Both the position numbers and the translations under genes were made by a program. From Anadara kagoshimensis (taxonomy: Eukaryota > Mollusca > Bivalvia > Arcoida > Arcidae): 64,000 nucleotides of DNA. Where the stretch lies: assembly GCA_021292105.1 (NCBI GenBank), contig CM037870.1, positions 44,038,576 to 44,102,575 on the forward strand. The letters run 5' to 3'. Shown in pieces: positions 25,901-40,300 of the stretch. Under the pieces are notes generated by a model. It saw only the letters and a list, made by a program, of their open reading frames with translations, was not told where the DNA came from and did not search any database. The stretch's first letter is position 1. Every line of letters begins with the position of its first letter.

Positions 25901-28900
25901 CTATCAATATCCAACTCCTCAAACTGCAAGCACAATCTGGTGTTGCTAAATCATGTCTCCCAAACAAAGTGGGGTACATATAGTGATCTACCACTAACAA
26001 ACTCCACAAACTGCCACCGCAATCTGGTGTGGATTAATCATGTCTCCCAAACAAAGTGGGGGGCATATAGTGATCAATCATTAACAAACTCCACAAACTG
26101 TCACCACATTCTGGTGTGGCTTAATCGTGTCTCCCAAACAAAGTGGGGTACATATAGTGATCTACCACTAACAAACTCCACAAACTGCCACCGCAATCTG
26201 GTGTGGATTAATCATGTCTCCGACAGAAAAGTGGGGGCATATAGTGTTTACACCATTTCTTTCGCTAACATTTTGTACACCACTTTTGTGGAGACTGTTT
26301 AACAAATCTTATGAAACTTCACAGGATTAATCTTTGGATGAAGTAGATATGCCATTGGCTATTCCTATTTTGATCATTTACATGGTTTGGGAAACATGGA
26401 TTTCCCAGTGGGAGTTAGTTTTTGATCAATTTTTTTAAATGGCCTCCCATTTCAGTTACCAGTATATTTTGTATTTTTTGGATTTTGTAATGTCTGAAGC
26501 CATTTATGAAAGTTAAAAAAACAGTTAAATGTTGATTAAATGTGGCAGTTAAAACAGGTCCTAAGTGTGAAGATGATAAAAAAGTGGGCGTCAACACAAC
26601 AAACAACAGCTAAGACTGTCAAAAACTGTTAGGGTTTTATCAACTTTACACATTTAGGTCTATTTAAATTACATGCATTTTACACAAAATTGTAAATAAG
26701 ACATAGAGAAGCAGAGTTCTGTAAGACTGTATGCAGAAATTGAAATTAGACATTGCCCATTTTACATTAACACAAGAGCTATCATTTGTGTTTAGTAGTG
26801 CCTCATTTTAGATATACATCCCATTTATAATCACCTAATGCATGTTCACCCAAAGATCCATGCAACAGCCAATCACAAAAATTAACTATAAATGGGAAAT
26901 TCAAGTTAAAACATTTAATGCTATGAATTCATGCTGCCAGCTATTTGTAAATAGTTCTCAAGCAAGGACCAACTCAACATTGATGACACGAAATTGTTTG
27001 CAATGCCGATTGACAACACATAGCCCCTGAATAGAATATATATACATGTAGTTTTGTTGTTTTCTTGTGCACTTTATCATTTGATTACTGAATTTTATAA
27101 TGAGCTATTAAGTTGCACATTTACTTCGTGTTAGTCAGTTACACATCAGGTTGTAATGTAATACAAACAAAATATCACACAAATTCAGTAGGACACTGAA
27201 GGATGGTGAAGCAGATGCTATATTGTGTTCATTACTCAAGAGTTGATAATCTGTCTCAATGTAGATTGAAAAAAAACCTATGATACTATTTTATATGTAT
27301 GACTGAAAGATAAAAAAACCCTTACCAGTAATTCATTTGGAGAAGATTCTGGCAATTACCCAATTATATCAAATATATTATATATACTCTGACCTACAGT
27401 AGTTGTTAGTTACTGTTAATATAAATAGTTCTGTGATACATTGATGTACTTTGTTAAAACGCAAATACAATATATTTTTGGCACTCACATCTTCATGACA
27501 CAAGACAATTGACGTCTCTCCCCGGCCATGCCTTTTTTGTTACAGTGGCCACCATAACGGTACCAAAGCAGCGTCACGGCAACTAATGACATAATTAATG
27601 TCAATGACATCATTAAACGGCGCAATTCAGGCAAGAGTTTTCATTCTTTTTGTGTGTAATTCAAGCATGCCGGCCCTTTGTTAGAAAATCATGGGTGTGG
27701 CCTGCGATCCGTCAGTTACATATGGTATTGATACTTAATGTATGTTTATTCTACAAATATGAAGATACAAACCCATTATCAAGAAATCTGAATTTGAAAA
27801 GCATTTTGTCTCCCTTTTAGAAGACAATTCACCTAGAATCATACACAGAATATCTAATAGTTTATACAATTTTCATTCAAAAGTTTCGGACTAAAAAAAA
27901 GGAAGACTTTTTTGCAAAAATTTGTATAATATTATAAACCTAACTAAATGCTTATCAATGGAAGACAAATATAAAAAAGAAAAACCATTAATTTTTACAG
28001 CCTCAACCTGGGCTCTAATCATTTTGATTACCTGTCTGTGTAAAAAACATTGAAATTTTGCCAATTAGAAGTTTATATTTTCAATATTATTCAACATTTT
28101 TTGAGGTTTTATTACAACTACTGATCACACATCATATTGTATCATAGTTTATAAGAAGTCTGGTGATTCACAGATTTGGAATAAAAACAACAACTGTTTC
28201 ACTATTTATAGTTTCTAACAGACAAATTTACGGCATCATGATCAGAATACTGTCTGAAATTTTGTTTATTTTCCAGTAACCAAGTTGATCTAGAGTTACA
28301 ATTCATTTGGTTTATAATTAAACACTTCTTTTTTGTGTATTGGGTGATAAGATAAAGAGAATTGTTTAATCTGTGTAATATTTAACAGTGGCATCTCTCT
28401 TCCCAGATTCACACACTTAACATAAATCTTCATCCTACAAAGATACCTTTATCAGGTGGAGGTCACATGATCGGCAGGCTAACATGTGCAGGTCACATGA
28501 TTGTGTTGCATTGAAAATTACCAGTAGTTGCATATTACATACATAGTATTGGTAGTTTGTAAATCACATTAGCTCTTTGCATTTTTTGCATACAGTAATT
28601 TGTGTCAAATAATGAAACTTGCTAAGGTCATCTGGAGAAGTCTGCAGTTTGTTAGGGTTATTTTACCTGAAATCTAGAAAAACATTTTTTCCACCAAATT
28701 TGATGAGAATTTGTCTCAAATAATGAAACTTGCCTGAGGTTATCTGGAGAAAGAAGTCTGCAGTTTGTTGGGGAGATTTTTTCTGAAATCAAGAAAAAGT
28801 CATTTTCACCAAAAGGGGGTCAAATTCTGAGTCTATGCACAATTCTGAAGAATCGACAGAAAAGGTATAGGAATTGTTCAGTATTACTCATTTTAATTTG

Positions 28901-31900
28901 TTTTCAGGGGAGCGGGTTAGGTATTTGAGTGGGTGTAAAATCATCTTTTATAGTTTTGATATATCTAGTAAATGTTTTAAACTTTGATTTAAGAGACTAG
29001 GGTGTCTATCTATTTGTGTTTCTGGCATTAACTAAACTTTGGCATTGTGTAGTACCTAGAATTGAGTCTAGTTAATGGGGTTTAGTTTTACCATGTATAA
29101 GGTAATGACTTTGGAATTATTTTTGGTAAATCTTGAACTGGGTAAACAGGGAGTGAAAATCTTTATTGAAGATTTCATAGGCACTGATGATCAGGTAAAA
29201 AAATTTCCTATCAAACATGTTAGACCTGACTCAGCCATTGAGGCCCTCAATTTTACTATGAAATATGGTAAAGTCATACCAACATATTGTTCCAAACTTG
29301 CTGACATAATACTGAATAAGAAGAAACATTAGCCATAGGAAGCTTTCGATGTTTTGATCTTCACAGTTTCGATGACAGGGAAAGTGTCCAAGGGAAATCA
29401 AAATTCTTCTCCGAGAAGATATATTCATGGTACAAGAGACACAGTGAAAAAATGTGAATATTTTTTCCTTGCGAATGTTTCTTCTTATACAGGAGTAAGT
29501 TGTTTTGAAAAAGTGTACCATTTATGTCCAACAAACTGATCCATAAGTCTAACCCATTAAATTACATAGTGCCCTAAGAACATTTTGTCTGTATGCTATC
29601 TAATATATATTCATTCTCTATCTGGGTTTTTGGCACACCTTGGTTTCAGAGATTGACTGTTGTAAGGTCAGAACCTTTGGGTAATACATTACCTAATGTC
29701 TATATATCAGGAAATAAAGAGGTTATCAATTTTGTCTACATCAGATTGAGTTGATAAGATACTGTACAGAAACAGTACAAGTATTTCAAAAACACTTGGC
29801 TAAAATATCTGCTAACTATTACATATTTATAAAACTTCATAAAATAGGTGGTGCTAAATTCCAAGGAAACTTTTAGAACAAAATTTATTTACCATGGTCG
29901 TTTAGGGGCCTTTGTGGTGAGCACCTTTCAATACCTGTGATCCAATCCTGCTCAGTACAAATCCTATTATGAGAAAATAGGTCGGTTCACTTGCAGAAGA
30001 TGCAAGGTTTTCACTGGGCACTCCAGTTTCCACCACTATCCCAGACTGCCTTGATATAAGCGAGAGAATTTTTACGTGGGGTTAAAACACCATTTAGTAG
30101 TAAAGAGTATCAAGTTTGATTTGTTTAGCATTGTACACACATTTGTACATTTTTCGGCTATCTGGATGAAGTAAAATCCCATTATGTGATTGTATCCTGT
30201 CCCATTAGTTTTGTTATGATACAAAAGGACTACCATTACTTCTAAGTTTTCTCATTATTCCATACTTCTTTGTTTTCTGCACATTGTTCTGAGTGCACTG
30301 CAAAGGTAAAAATTTCCGCTTTTCACTTGTAGCTGGTGATGTCTTGATATAAGTGAAATATTCTTGACTGGGACGTAAAACTCCATTCAATCAATCAACC
30401 AGTATCAAAATTCTATTTATAGAAACACCTGATCTCAGCAAACCCATCTCCTGTCCAAGAGATTATTAAGTTGTCTGCATGCTTTATTTACTGTTGTATA
30501 TTAAGTATCTCTTTTATGTGTTAAATAAATGGTAATGGCAATTAAATATCTGTTTCATGTGAGATATTTAAATGTTTATTGCTGAATTATTCAGGTCAGT
30601 TTAGAATGAATCTACTGGTACTTCCTGAGTTTACAGGCTAAACAACCTTGTAATTCAGATAGACAAAGTTGATTACTAAAACTGCAGATACCTGACATAA
30701 GTACCATCATTCTATTTTTGGTAACTTCCTGTATCAGACATGATCAGATTTTTTCTTCTCTCCTGGGCTTCATATTTTCAGTTTAATGGGTTGATTGGTA
30801 TCTTTATTCAACAGACAGTGTGCCAAGCATTACACGCTAAGTTTTACGAAGCAAAAAATTATACTCATTAAAAAAGTTGATGTTTCTTAAAAAAGATGTA
30901 TCGGGGAGATAGAATTTCTATGATAATATACCACAGAAACCGTAGCAGAAATGTCGGAACATCTGTTTTGATAGAAGTAAAAAATATATATATCATGATT
31001 ATAGGATTGAATGATTAATCAAGATAAAAACAGTTAAAATCCTTAAAATAGACTTAAACTTTAAGTTATTTTAAATCTTGGAAAGATATTTTAGATTTTC
31101 TTTCCATCCAAGTTATAGAAACATCCCTGCATCCTTCCCACATCTACTGTTGCAACCTCGCCCAATGCACCATAAGCAGAACCACTACCCAACCTAATCC
31201 TCTGCTACCACCATCTCCTTGTAGATTTCCTAAAATGTACGGCAAAACAAATCATAAGTCAAATTCCAGAAGCCTCATAAAATCATAAAAGGAATATTCA
31301 TTTCATGAATACTTTTTTCACCTGATACATAACAAGATCACTTTTTATTCAAAAACACCACTTTATTGCCATTTATACCATGTGAGTAAATTGCCTCTTT
31401 TGTTTTGACTGAATTCGACTTGCACACATGTTGTATTTAATAATGACCCCCCAAAAATGGTGGGGGGAGCATATAGTCTTTACCTCATTTCTTCTGCCAA
31501 CATCTTTTTCAGCCACTTTTCTATAAAACTATTCAACAGATCTTTACAAAACTTCACAGGAGCAATCTTTGGTTGGAGTAGATGTACTGTTGACTATTTG
31601 CATTTTGAAAATGCACATGGTGGCAATTAAGACATAGATTTTCAAGTTAAGATTCATTTGAGATTCACTTTTGAAATGACCTCCCATTTCAGTTATAACT
31701 TTTTTCTATTTTCAGTAATGTTACAGATCAAATGCAGAAAGTATGTATTTCCATATCCCCAGGGATACCATTAAGGGGCGATGTCCTCATTAAATGCTAT
31801 CATAAGAAGGCAAAAACTGGCCAGAGGGAGGTCATGTGGAGATGTCAGTTTCATACATGTGCAATTTCAGGGCTAGATGTCACGTTTGGAAAAGGTGATC

Positions 31901-34268
31901 TGGATGATGCTTTAATAGGTAAGGATAACAAGTACTGTGAAGTATATTCTTCTTGACAGAAACTAAGCTATTAAAAACAATAATTACCCCCCCCCCCTCC
32001 CCCTTTAAAGAAAGAGGGGGAAATTAAATTTTAAGTTCTGTCCGTCCAGACACTTCTTGTCCGGAGTAAATTCTATGAAGCACCATTTTACCATACAATA
32101 TAGTGCAAAGCATCAATATTGATAAGCAATATCACTATTATCAACCAGAGTTTGTTGGGTAATTTTCTTGGAAGTTATGCCCCTTTGAACACAAGTGCAA
32201 AGTACCTACTAGTTGGGCATCCTAATTCACTGAATTAGCTTGTTACAGCTATAAAAGTGTACCTTAAAGTTTTTTGGCACTTACTTTTGAGAGATCAAGA
32301 CTTAAAACTGTTTGAAACTTGATTTAATTCGCATACATATTGTAACTGAACTAGGTTAAACCATTATTGGAAAAATGTCCTACCACTTGAAACAAATGGA
32401 GTGATATTCATATGATCAAGATGATTAAATAAGCTAAAGTAAAAATATGTATCTTTTTGAATTTTTTTGTATTATTGTTATTATGAATAAAGACTATTAA
32501 TATTGCTGGCTTACAACAATTGTTTTTGATAAAGGATGACAAAACTTTGGATTGATTATTTTTGGCACATCAGGAACTTTATTACTCTTTCATTTTATGG
32601 TATTGTAAATTGAATATTCTTTCTTTGCAGATCCAAGATTTCCAGATTCAGGGAAAGTAGAATTTGTTTTTGGTACATCTCAAGATGCCAGGGTTCTCGG
32701 TAAGTATTTAGTTCCCTTGAGCATACACTGGGTTCAAATGTTGCAACTCTTGTAGCCTCTGTTCATGTTTTTCCAGATATCAGGCTATTAAAACATTCTA
32801 ATAATAGTATATGTATGTACAAGGTCTTGTATTAAAAATAACCCATCTCAGACAAGAACACCTAAAATGAATAAGTGACTTAAACTTTGAATAATATTTT
32901 CATAAATCTAGGCCTACGTGTTTCAAATTTCAAAACAAGTTTTGCAAAATTGGTTTTATTTACCTTTCATTCAAGATAATATACTGTATTAATGTAGATG
33001 ACCCTTTATGTATACATATTTATCTAACATTAGACTAGTTTTTCTGTCTGATTTGGCAAAATACAAGTTTTTTCAAGCATGCATGATACAGAATCTTGTA
33101 TCACCACACTGTGGTGATACAACATTGGCGGTAAAGTACATGTGCACTTTCTCATTGTGACGTCATTTGGGAATCTCCGATTTGTCAAATGTAAATAATG
33201 ATGTCATTACTACAGAACATATGTCATAATATAGTTCAATGTTTTTCTGTGGTAAAATATAATTTTCTCATATAAAGTGTTGGAAATATTAGATAAAAAT
33301 ATCATATACACAGTGTGTATGTACAACCCTTCGTATCAGGTCTCGTCGTGTTTTAGTAGCCGTATTACTACTCGTCGGGCAAGTGCGACTCATAGTGATA
33401 CGACTACTTAAAAAAGGACTCGACCTGATAGGGAGTGTTGTACATACACACTGTGTATATGATATGTATTTATTGAATGGAGCAATATGCCTTAGGCTTC
33501 ACAAACATTTTGTACATGCTAGTATTTTCATAGATCATTTGACTTAGACCTTCATTCAGTTTTTTTTTTATAATAAGGTACCATGTTTGTGAGGAACTTT
33601 GCAATATTTATTTAAAAAGAACCTTAATAATGTGATTGTACTAGAAACATGCAATTTCTAATGGTAATAAAGTTGTGCACAAAGTGAGGTCAAATGATAC
33701 CTTGTCTCTCTTAGGCAGTTAGATTTATCTTAAATTGACAGTAGTTTGAAATACCCCTAGTATTATAACTTGTGTCACCACAGAAAATCCCTAGATTAAC
33801 CACAGAGTTACATCTTATCATACACTACCACTGATTTATTAGATGTTTTAAGTAAACAGAAGTAGAGGCCAGTATGACAGATCACATTTGTATCCTCCTA
33901 GGTGAGGCTCTACATATATATCTAGGTGTATTACTCCATTTAAGTAAGAAACATCCAAGTCCAACATCATTTTTCAGCTATAATTGATGGTGGTCACATA
34001 CCTTTGCCCAAGGCCTAACATAGTTTTACTAACACCACCCAATCTTATGTGTTTTTTTTATCAAAGCTTGCACTTATTTACACACTGGGTTGGGGTGAAA
34101 AAAATTGATTGTGCAGTTCAGGTAAAAAACTGTTTGAAATTATATTATATTCAAAATACAAGCTGCTTTTCCAGTGTTTTTAATTTTTTTTTACCTTTTA
34201 TTTTTCTTTATTTTTACGTACATACAAATCCCTTTCTAAGTGAATTTATCTTGACTGTGACAAATAAC

Positions 34269-34314
<46 letters not shown>

Positions 34315-37300
34315 ATGATCTTGACTGATGTAAAAAGATTCTCTCTCTCTTGTTGATTTTGACAGTGACAAAAAGAGTATATTTCTCAATTCTTCCATAT
34401 AATCTAGTCATCTCTCTCTCTCTCTCTCTGTCTCTCTCCTCTCTCTCTGTCTTGTTGGTTTTGACAGTGACATCAGGATTCTCAATTCTTCCATATAATC
34501 TAGTCCATTTTTTCATTGTTTGTTATCTTTTACAGTGACAGATTTTAAATCAGACGTAACCGTTCCAGTTGATGATGGAACTGATAATTTAGTACGATGG
34601 GATTCCTATGAAAAAATAGCGAATGCTGATGGCACGATAAACGGTAAGATGGAATGGAAATATACACAATACTGGTTTATGGAAATGCCTTTTGTTTTGT
34701 ACCGTTTATTACTTTATTCAAAAGTAGATTTTAACATTCAGTCGCTTTTTTGCATTCTTAGATAAAAATTGTATTTTAATTGTAATAATTATATCTTACA
34801 CATTTTCACGTGTATTGAGTAAATAAATCATTAGATTCAGGTCTCACAAAAAATATCATGGTTTATAACATTTTACAGTAACACCTTGTCCCTAAATAAT
34901 TTTGCCACCTCTAACTATTTCATTACTTTTTCCTTTAAAATTTCCCTCAATTTATTATCAAACCCCTTCATATTGCCAAAATCTCACTCAGCAATTGCGG
35001 TGGCAATTAAGCAAGGTTTTACTGTCTTTTGTTGATCTTTAGAGATTTTCATCATGAGTTTTTTGCAAACTATATTTTTTGGCACAATATTGACCTTTCT
35101 AATGATTTATGGTTTACAATTGGTACCTTCTTCTCACCCTTTATACCATCTTGGGATGTTCCTGTAATGCTGTTTTAGAGGAACCCATTTATGGTAAAGG
35201 GATGAGGCATTAGCATTGCACTTATACATATTTTAAAGCAGCAAGCTTATTTATTATTCTAAAATGCTCTTTATTATATAAAAAAGAAAATTAATGCTTA
35301 AAATTTGAAATTTTATTTATCAAATTAGATATTTTTGGATTTATAAAATATTTAGATATGTATCGGTTACTGTGATTAAGACTTGCTATTTTATTATTTT
35401 GTTCAATGTACCGGTATATAATTCTTCAGCATGTGTTTTGTGCTGGTGATTTTTGTTGTTGGTGTTTTTGTTCCCACTGGTTTGGTCGGGTTTTTTTGTC
35501 ATTCATTAACACATGTTATATCAAATATCATCATCATCATCATCATCATCATCTATTGTTACATATCAGTCATAATTATACCCCTGTTTCAAAGAAGAGG
35601 GGGTATACTGGTTTACCTCTGTCCTTCCGTTCATCTGTCCATCCAAAACAAAACATTTCCTAACAAATTTCTAAGCAAATAATTAACACAGCCACTTGAA
35701 ATTTTGTATGTGGGTTCAGTATGAGGCCCTGTGCTGCAAGTACCGATTTCAGGTCATCGAGACATCTACTCCCTTTTACCAACTTAGTTTATTTTTGACA
35801 TTTACAGTCAATGGTTAAAGTTAAAAGCAGGGGTTTACTAAGTGAGCAGTAGCTCACAGATTTCTTGTTTGTCATAATATCTCCTATTGTTTTATCAAGT
35901 TTTTTAATTGTCACTTCTTGATATCACCAACTGATAAATAATAGACTGTAAACATACTAATTTTAGTATTGTACTAAATTTAGTGATTTTTGTGATGGTT
36001 TGTAGCTCTAATTTAAATCCATCGGAAAATTCAATTTGAGCATAGTAAACAAAGTGATCCATGTCCAATGGCACAGTCAAACCTGTCTTTAAAGGCTACT
36101 GAAGGGAACCAGTAAAAGTTCCCTTTATGGGCAGGTGGCCTTTATATACAGGTTTAAATAGTATGAATAAAGAACAATTGGGATAAAATTCTACTGGCCT
36201 TTATAAGCAGGTGGCTTTTATATAGAGGTGGCCTTTTTAGGCAGGTTGGACTGTAATTTGCATTAAAATTTGTACACACTAAAGTTAATATGTTTACCGT
36301 ATGTTATTGTCATCATATTTTCATGGTTTTGATATCGTAGATTTTTATTAACATATTGAATTCATGTTTTCATTTCATTTTTTCATATCACCATTGAAGG
36401 TTAAAGTTGTCATCACCAAATAATCTAGCTGTAACTAAAAGTTTTTGATTGCAAAAACTTTTATTCTAATATTGGGAGGAAGATTTGTAATCTTTCAAGG
36501 AAGATCTGCAATAATTATTATGTAATTGATTAATCAAGAATGTCTGTTGATATGGAATCTAGATCTTATTTTCCATTTTGGAGAAAGCATTGAAACTTGT
36601 AGGAGGTGGGGTCACTCAGTTTGGCAGGAGACAGCTTGAATTAATATTGTTTGGCCATTTTGGAGAGAGCATTGGGAAATATTTTGTAAGTTGTAGGAGG
36701 TGGGGTCACTCAGTTGGGCAGGAGTTTAAATCAACAGCCTAAATTAATATTGCAAGATCATTTTGGAGACATCATTGGGAAATATTTTGAGAGTTAGGGA
36801 GGTTGGTCACCTAGTTTGGCAGGAGTTTGAATCAAAAGCCTTAAATCATGTTGCATGACCATTTTGTTTGGAGAGAGCATTTAAAAGATAATTTAAGAGT
36901 TTGGGAGGGTGTCACCCAGTTAGACAGGAAGTTAAATAAAACCCCTGAATTAATGTTGTATGACCATTTTTGAGAGAGCATGGAAGATATTTTGAGAGTT
37001 GGATAGGGGTTACCCAGTTAGGCAGGAGGTGGAATTGTGCAAAAGCCTATAATGACATTGTATGATTATTGCATAGGAATCTCTAGATTTCTGTAGGATA
37101 TGGTTATAAATAATGAAAAATTTAATACATGTACTCTTATATAACTGTAAATAAATAAACATATTGTGAATGCATTACATCATTCGAAACCCCATTATAG
37201 CTTTCTTTGGTACATTTAATAACTAGTTGTTAGATGTTTTAATTGACTTTATTTGTTTTTGTATCCCACACCCAGAACAAAGTGTGTACTTTTCTGTTTA

Positions 37301-40300
37301 CTAATTAAAACATATAGTCCTTTTATAGTCCTGCCAAGATCCTTTGTAATAAGAAACACTTAATAGGAAGTAAGGTTATTTGTTATCAAATAAATAATGA
37401 AATTAATTTCTGTAATTGGTTGATGTGTAAGATAAACTACAACTACACTACTAAACATAAGTTGTCAAGGTTTTTTCTCAGACCAAACCCAGGGACAGAC
37501 CACTACACATGTTAAATGAATTTGAATATTCTTTCAAATGCTTTTTATCTTATACCCAAGTTGATACATTTGTGAAATTGCTAAATAACTATTTCTATTT
37601 TTTTCAAAATTGTTGCTATGAAGTAATTCAATTTCAATTGTTGAACAAACAAAAAATAGAAAAAAAATCTCTTATCCTATGACCTGGCCCCATTTAATTT
37701 CTATTGGAATGTATATCATCAGGTACCATTGGTGTGTGATGTTTCTCAGCAAGTGGTCTAGAAGATGGTACATATCTGTACTGTTGATGAAAATAGACTC
37801 AAATATTTGTCTTCTTCCTCAACTGTCTATTTATATCATACTGAAGGCTATGAATTATGGGATAGTAGATGAGGCATCATGGGATAGGTGAGGGAGGCTG
37901 GATTACATTTAACTCAAGTGGTTGTTGCTGGGGAGATATGAATCACACATGTTCACACTAAAGGCTTCTATCTATCTTGACTGTTAAACCTTGATAATGC
38001 ATTCATAGGTAATGGTGTGTTTTTGCGGAACTTCTTGTAATTTGTAACCTGTCTTGAGTGGAAATCTATGAGAGTGCTAAATAACTTGGATTATTTAACA
38101 ATTTATTTTTCGAAATGTGTGGGATTTAGTTTCTCAACAATTAGAAAAGAATCTTATTGATGTGTTTACATGTGATATTTTGGAAGAGTTTTTTCGAATT
38201 GGATTTTTTTAAAGAATTAGGATTAGAGTTTTTCGTAGAAGAAAAAAACATTATTTCTGAGAAGTTCAGATTTTGAAATGCCATAGAGGAATTTTGTTAG
38301 ACATGTGTTTTCTATAAATATTTGACATAACCTTTGGTATCTGTTAATCAAGAAGTTGTGTGCAGTTCTATGAAGCATTTAGAAGGTGTATCGTTGTTTA
38401 CATTTAGGATATAAGTAATTGTAAACAAACTGTATGTAAAGATTAATACTGATCAGACATGCCAGGAATTAACTTGTTAGTCTATTAACATCTGGAAATT
38501 ATCACAATAAACAACTCTTTGGAAACCAGTAGGTTAATTGTTAATAGGTACCAGGCTAGACTAATGAAATATATTTTTACCTCCATGGCCAGAAGAGTTT
38601 GAAAATATTGGCAAAAAAGTTGAAATTTTATCAGGAGTTTTTTTTAATTCATTAATGCGATTAAACTTTAAATATGCCTGGAATGTACATGCAAAACGGG
38701 ATGGCAAATGGTGAGATAATTTTTTGTTTTTTTCTGTGTTTTCTTGATAAACTTTAAGCCACATGCATGATATAGTTTATCATCAAATTTGTACACAGAT
38801 GAGTTGCTATAGGGATAACATTTTATGTAAAAATGATTTAATTTAGCCAAAATTGCTGGTTAATTTATATTAGCTGTACTAACTGCATGGCATTTCAATT
38901 TGTTAAAGAAAAAAGCTGACATGACTGATACTCTCATGTTAGGTCTGTTATTTTCTCTGGTCTGTTTACAACTTATATAAGATACACAGTTCAAGGACTT
39001 TAGTCCTAGATGCAGTATCAGAATTTGAAAATACTTTGAATCTAATGTTACATTAGACCCTTAGAACAACACCCTAGTTCATCATCTTAATGCAATTTAT
39101 ATATTTTGAGTTTTTTAAAAACAATTTTTAAATAATAAGGCAAAAAAGTTTAAAAATCAAATATTAATTGTCTTCAATGTTTTCCCTTAATTAAAAAAAA
39201 AGATATTGGAAATAGCTATACTTATAGGATATCAACAGTATCTACATTGGATGAATGATTGAAAACAGCAGGTGCCCCTCTTAAAGCAGCCTCTTCATAA
39301 TTAATATTTTGTAGATATTTGGCTGAGGTCAATTAAATGACAGACAAAGTCATTTAGACCATCCCTGCACTCTTCATGTTACTGATGTTTGATGCCTTGC
39401 TGTGTTTGTTGTTGTCAGTGCTTTTGTAGTGGTTTTCATCATCCCAACGATAGGATCAAACACCGTCTCTCTCGTATTTTCTGCGTTTGTTATAAGTTCC
39501 TGTTCAGCATCCTCTTTTTCATTGTCTTAGGAGATATAAATGGCATAATTAGAGACTAAAAAGAAGATATAACGTACACATCTGTCAGTGTTTTTTATAG
39601 ATCTTATCTGATGTAGTTTGAGGGGGGAAGTAGGTTTCTTGTAGGGGAATCCATCTCCCCGCATTATAAGATATCTGATCTTACCACAGGTGTCCTCAGA
39701 TACTTAAGTATTTTTTATCTCCCATGATAGATGATAAAATGGATGTTGAGCGTGATAACAGCTCATGATTTCTCAGAAAATGTAGAAATTAAACCCTGTG
39801 TTCATTCATAATTTTAGGAGGGGTCAACTGTCTATTCAAGCTTTAAGCTTGTTTGCCATGATAAAAGCCTATGATTTTCCAGAAAAGTAGAATTAAAGTT
39901 TGCTCTGTGTTTATTCATAATTTCAGAAGTAGTCAACTATTTAAGATTTAAGCTTGCTCCTCTTGATAAAAGCCCATGATTTATTCTCAGAAAATGTAGA
40001 ATTTAAACTCAGAAGGGGTCTGTCAACTGTCTATTCGATCTCCAAGCTTGCTCAACTGATTTCTTAATTTTGTTGCTCGACTTTCTCCAGACTGATTCAG
40101 GTCTCTAATTTAAATGCACATAGATGTTATAATTATTAGAACTAAAGAACAAGTTAGATTCAGAATGCCATTGTTCTTAATGCAAGCAAATTTGGCAAAA
40201 TAAATTTTAAAAAAATTCTTGCCTTAAAAAAATAATTCTAATTCTAGAGACATTTTCAGTTTGTATTATACAAAGAATGTTATAACCGAATGTTATAACC

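Larger units (their letters stand above)
25856..31715 (+). other. Intron 8 (5.9 kb)
   Basis: GTAAGT...CTATTTTCAG. Contains an 87-bp tandem array and a family A copy just after the donor, a CpG-richer possible regulatory block at 27490-27725, a 111-bp duplication, two SINE copies, an unidentified frame at 29075-29332, and a second family A copy that ends about ten bases before exon 9. Confidence 0.65.
32700..34535 (+). other. Intron 10 (1.8 kb)
   Basis: GTAAGT...TCTTTTACAG. Holds a 27-bp perfect palindrome, a 167-bp foldback, CT-rich arrays and duplicated decoy acceptors (all listed). Confidence 0.75.
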
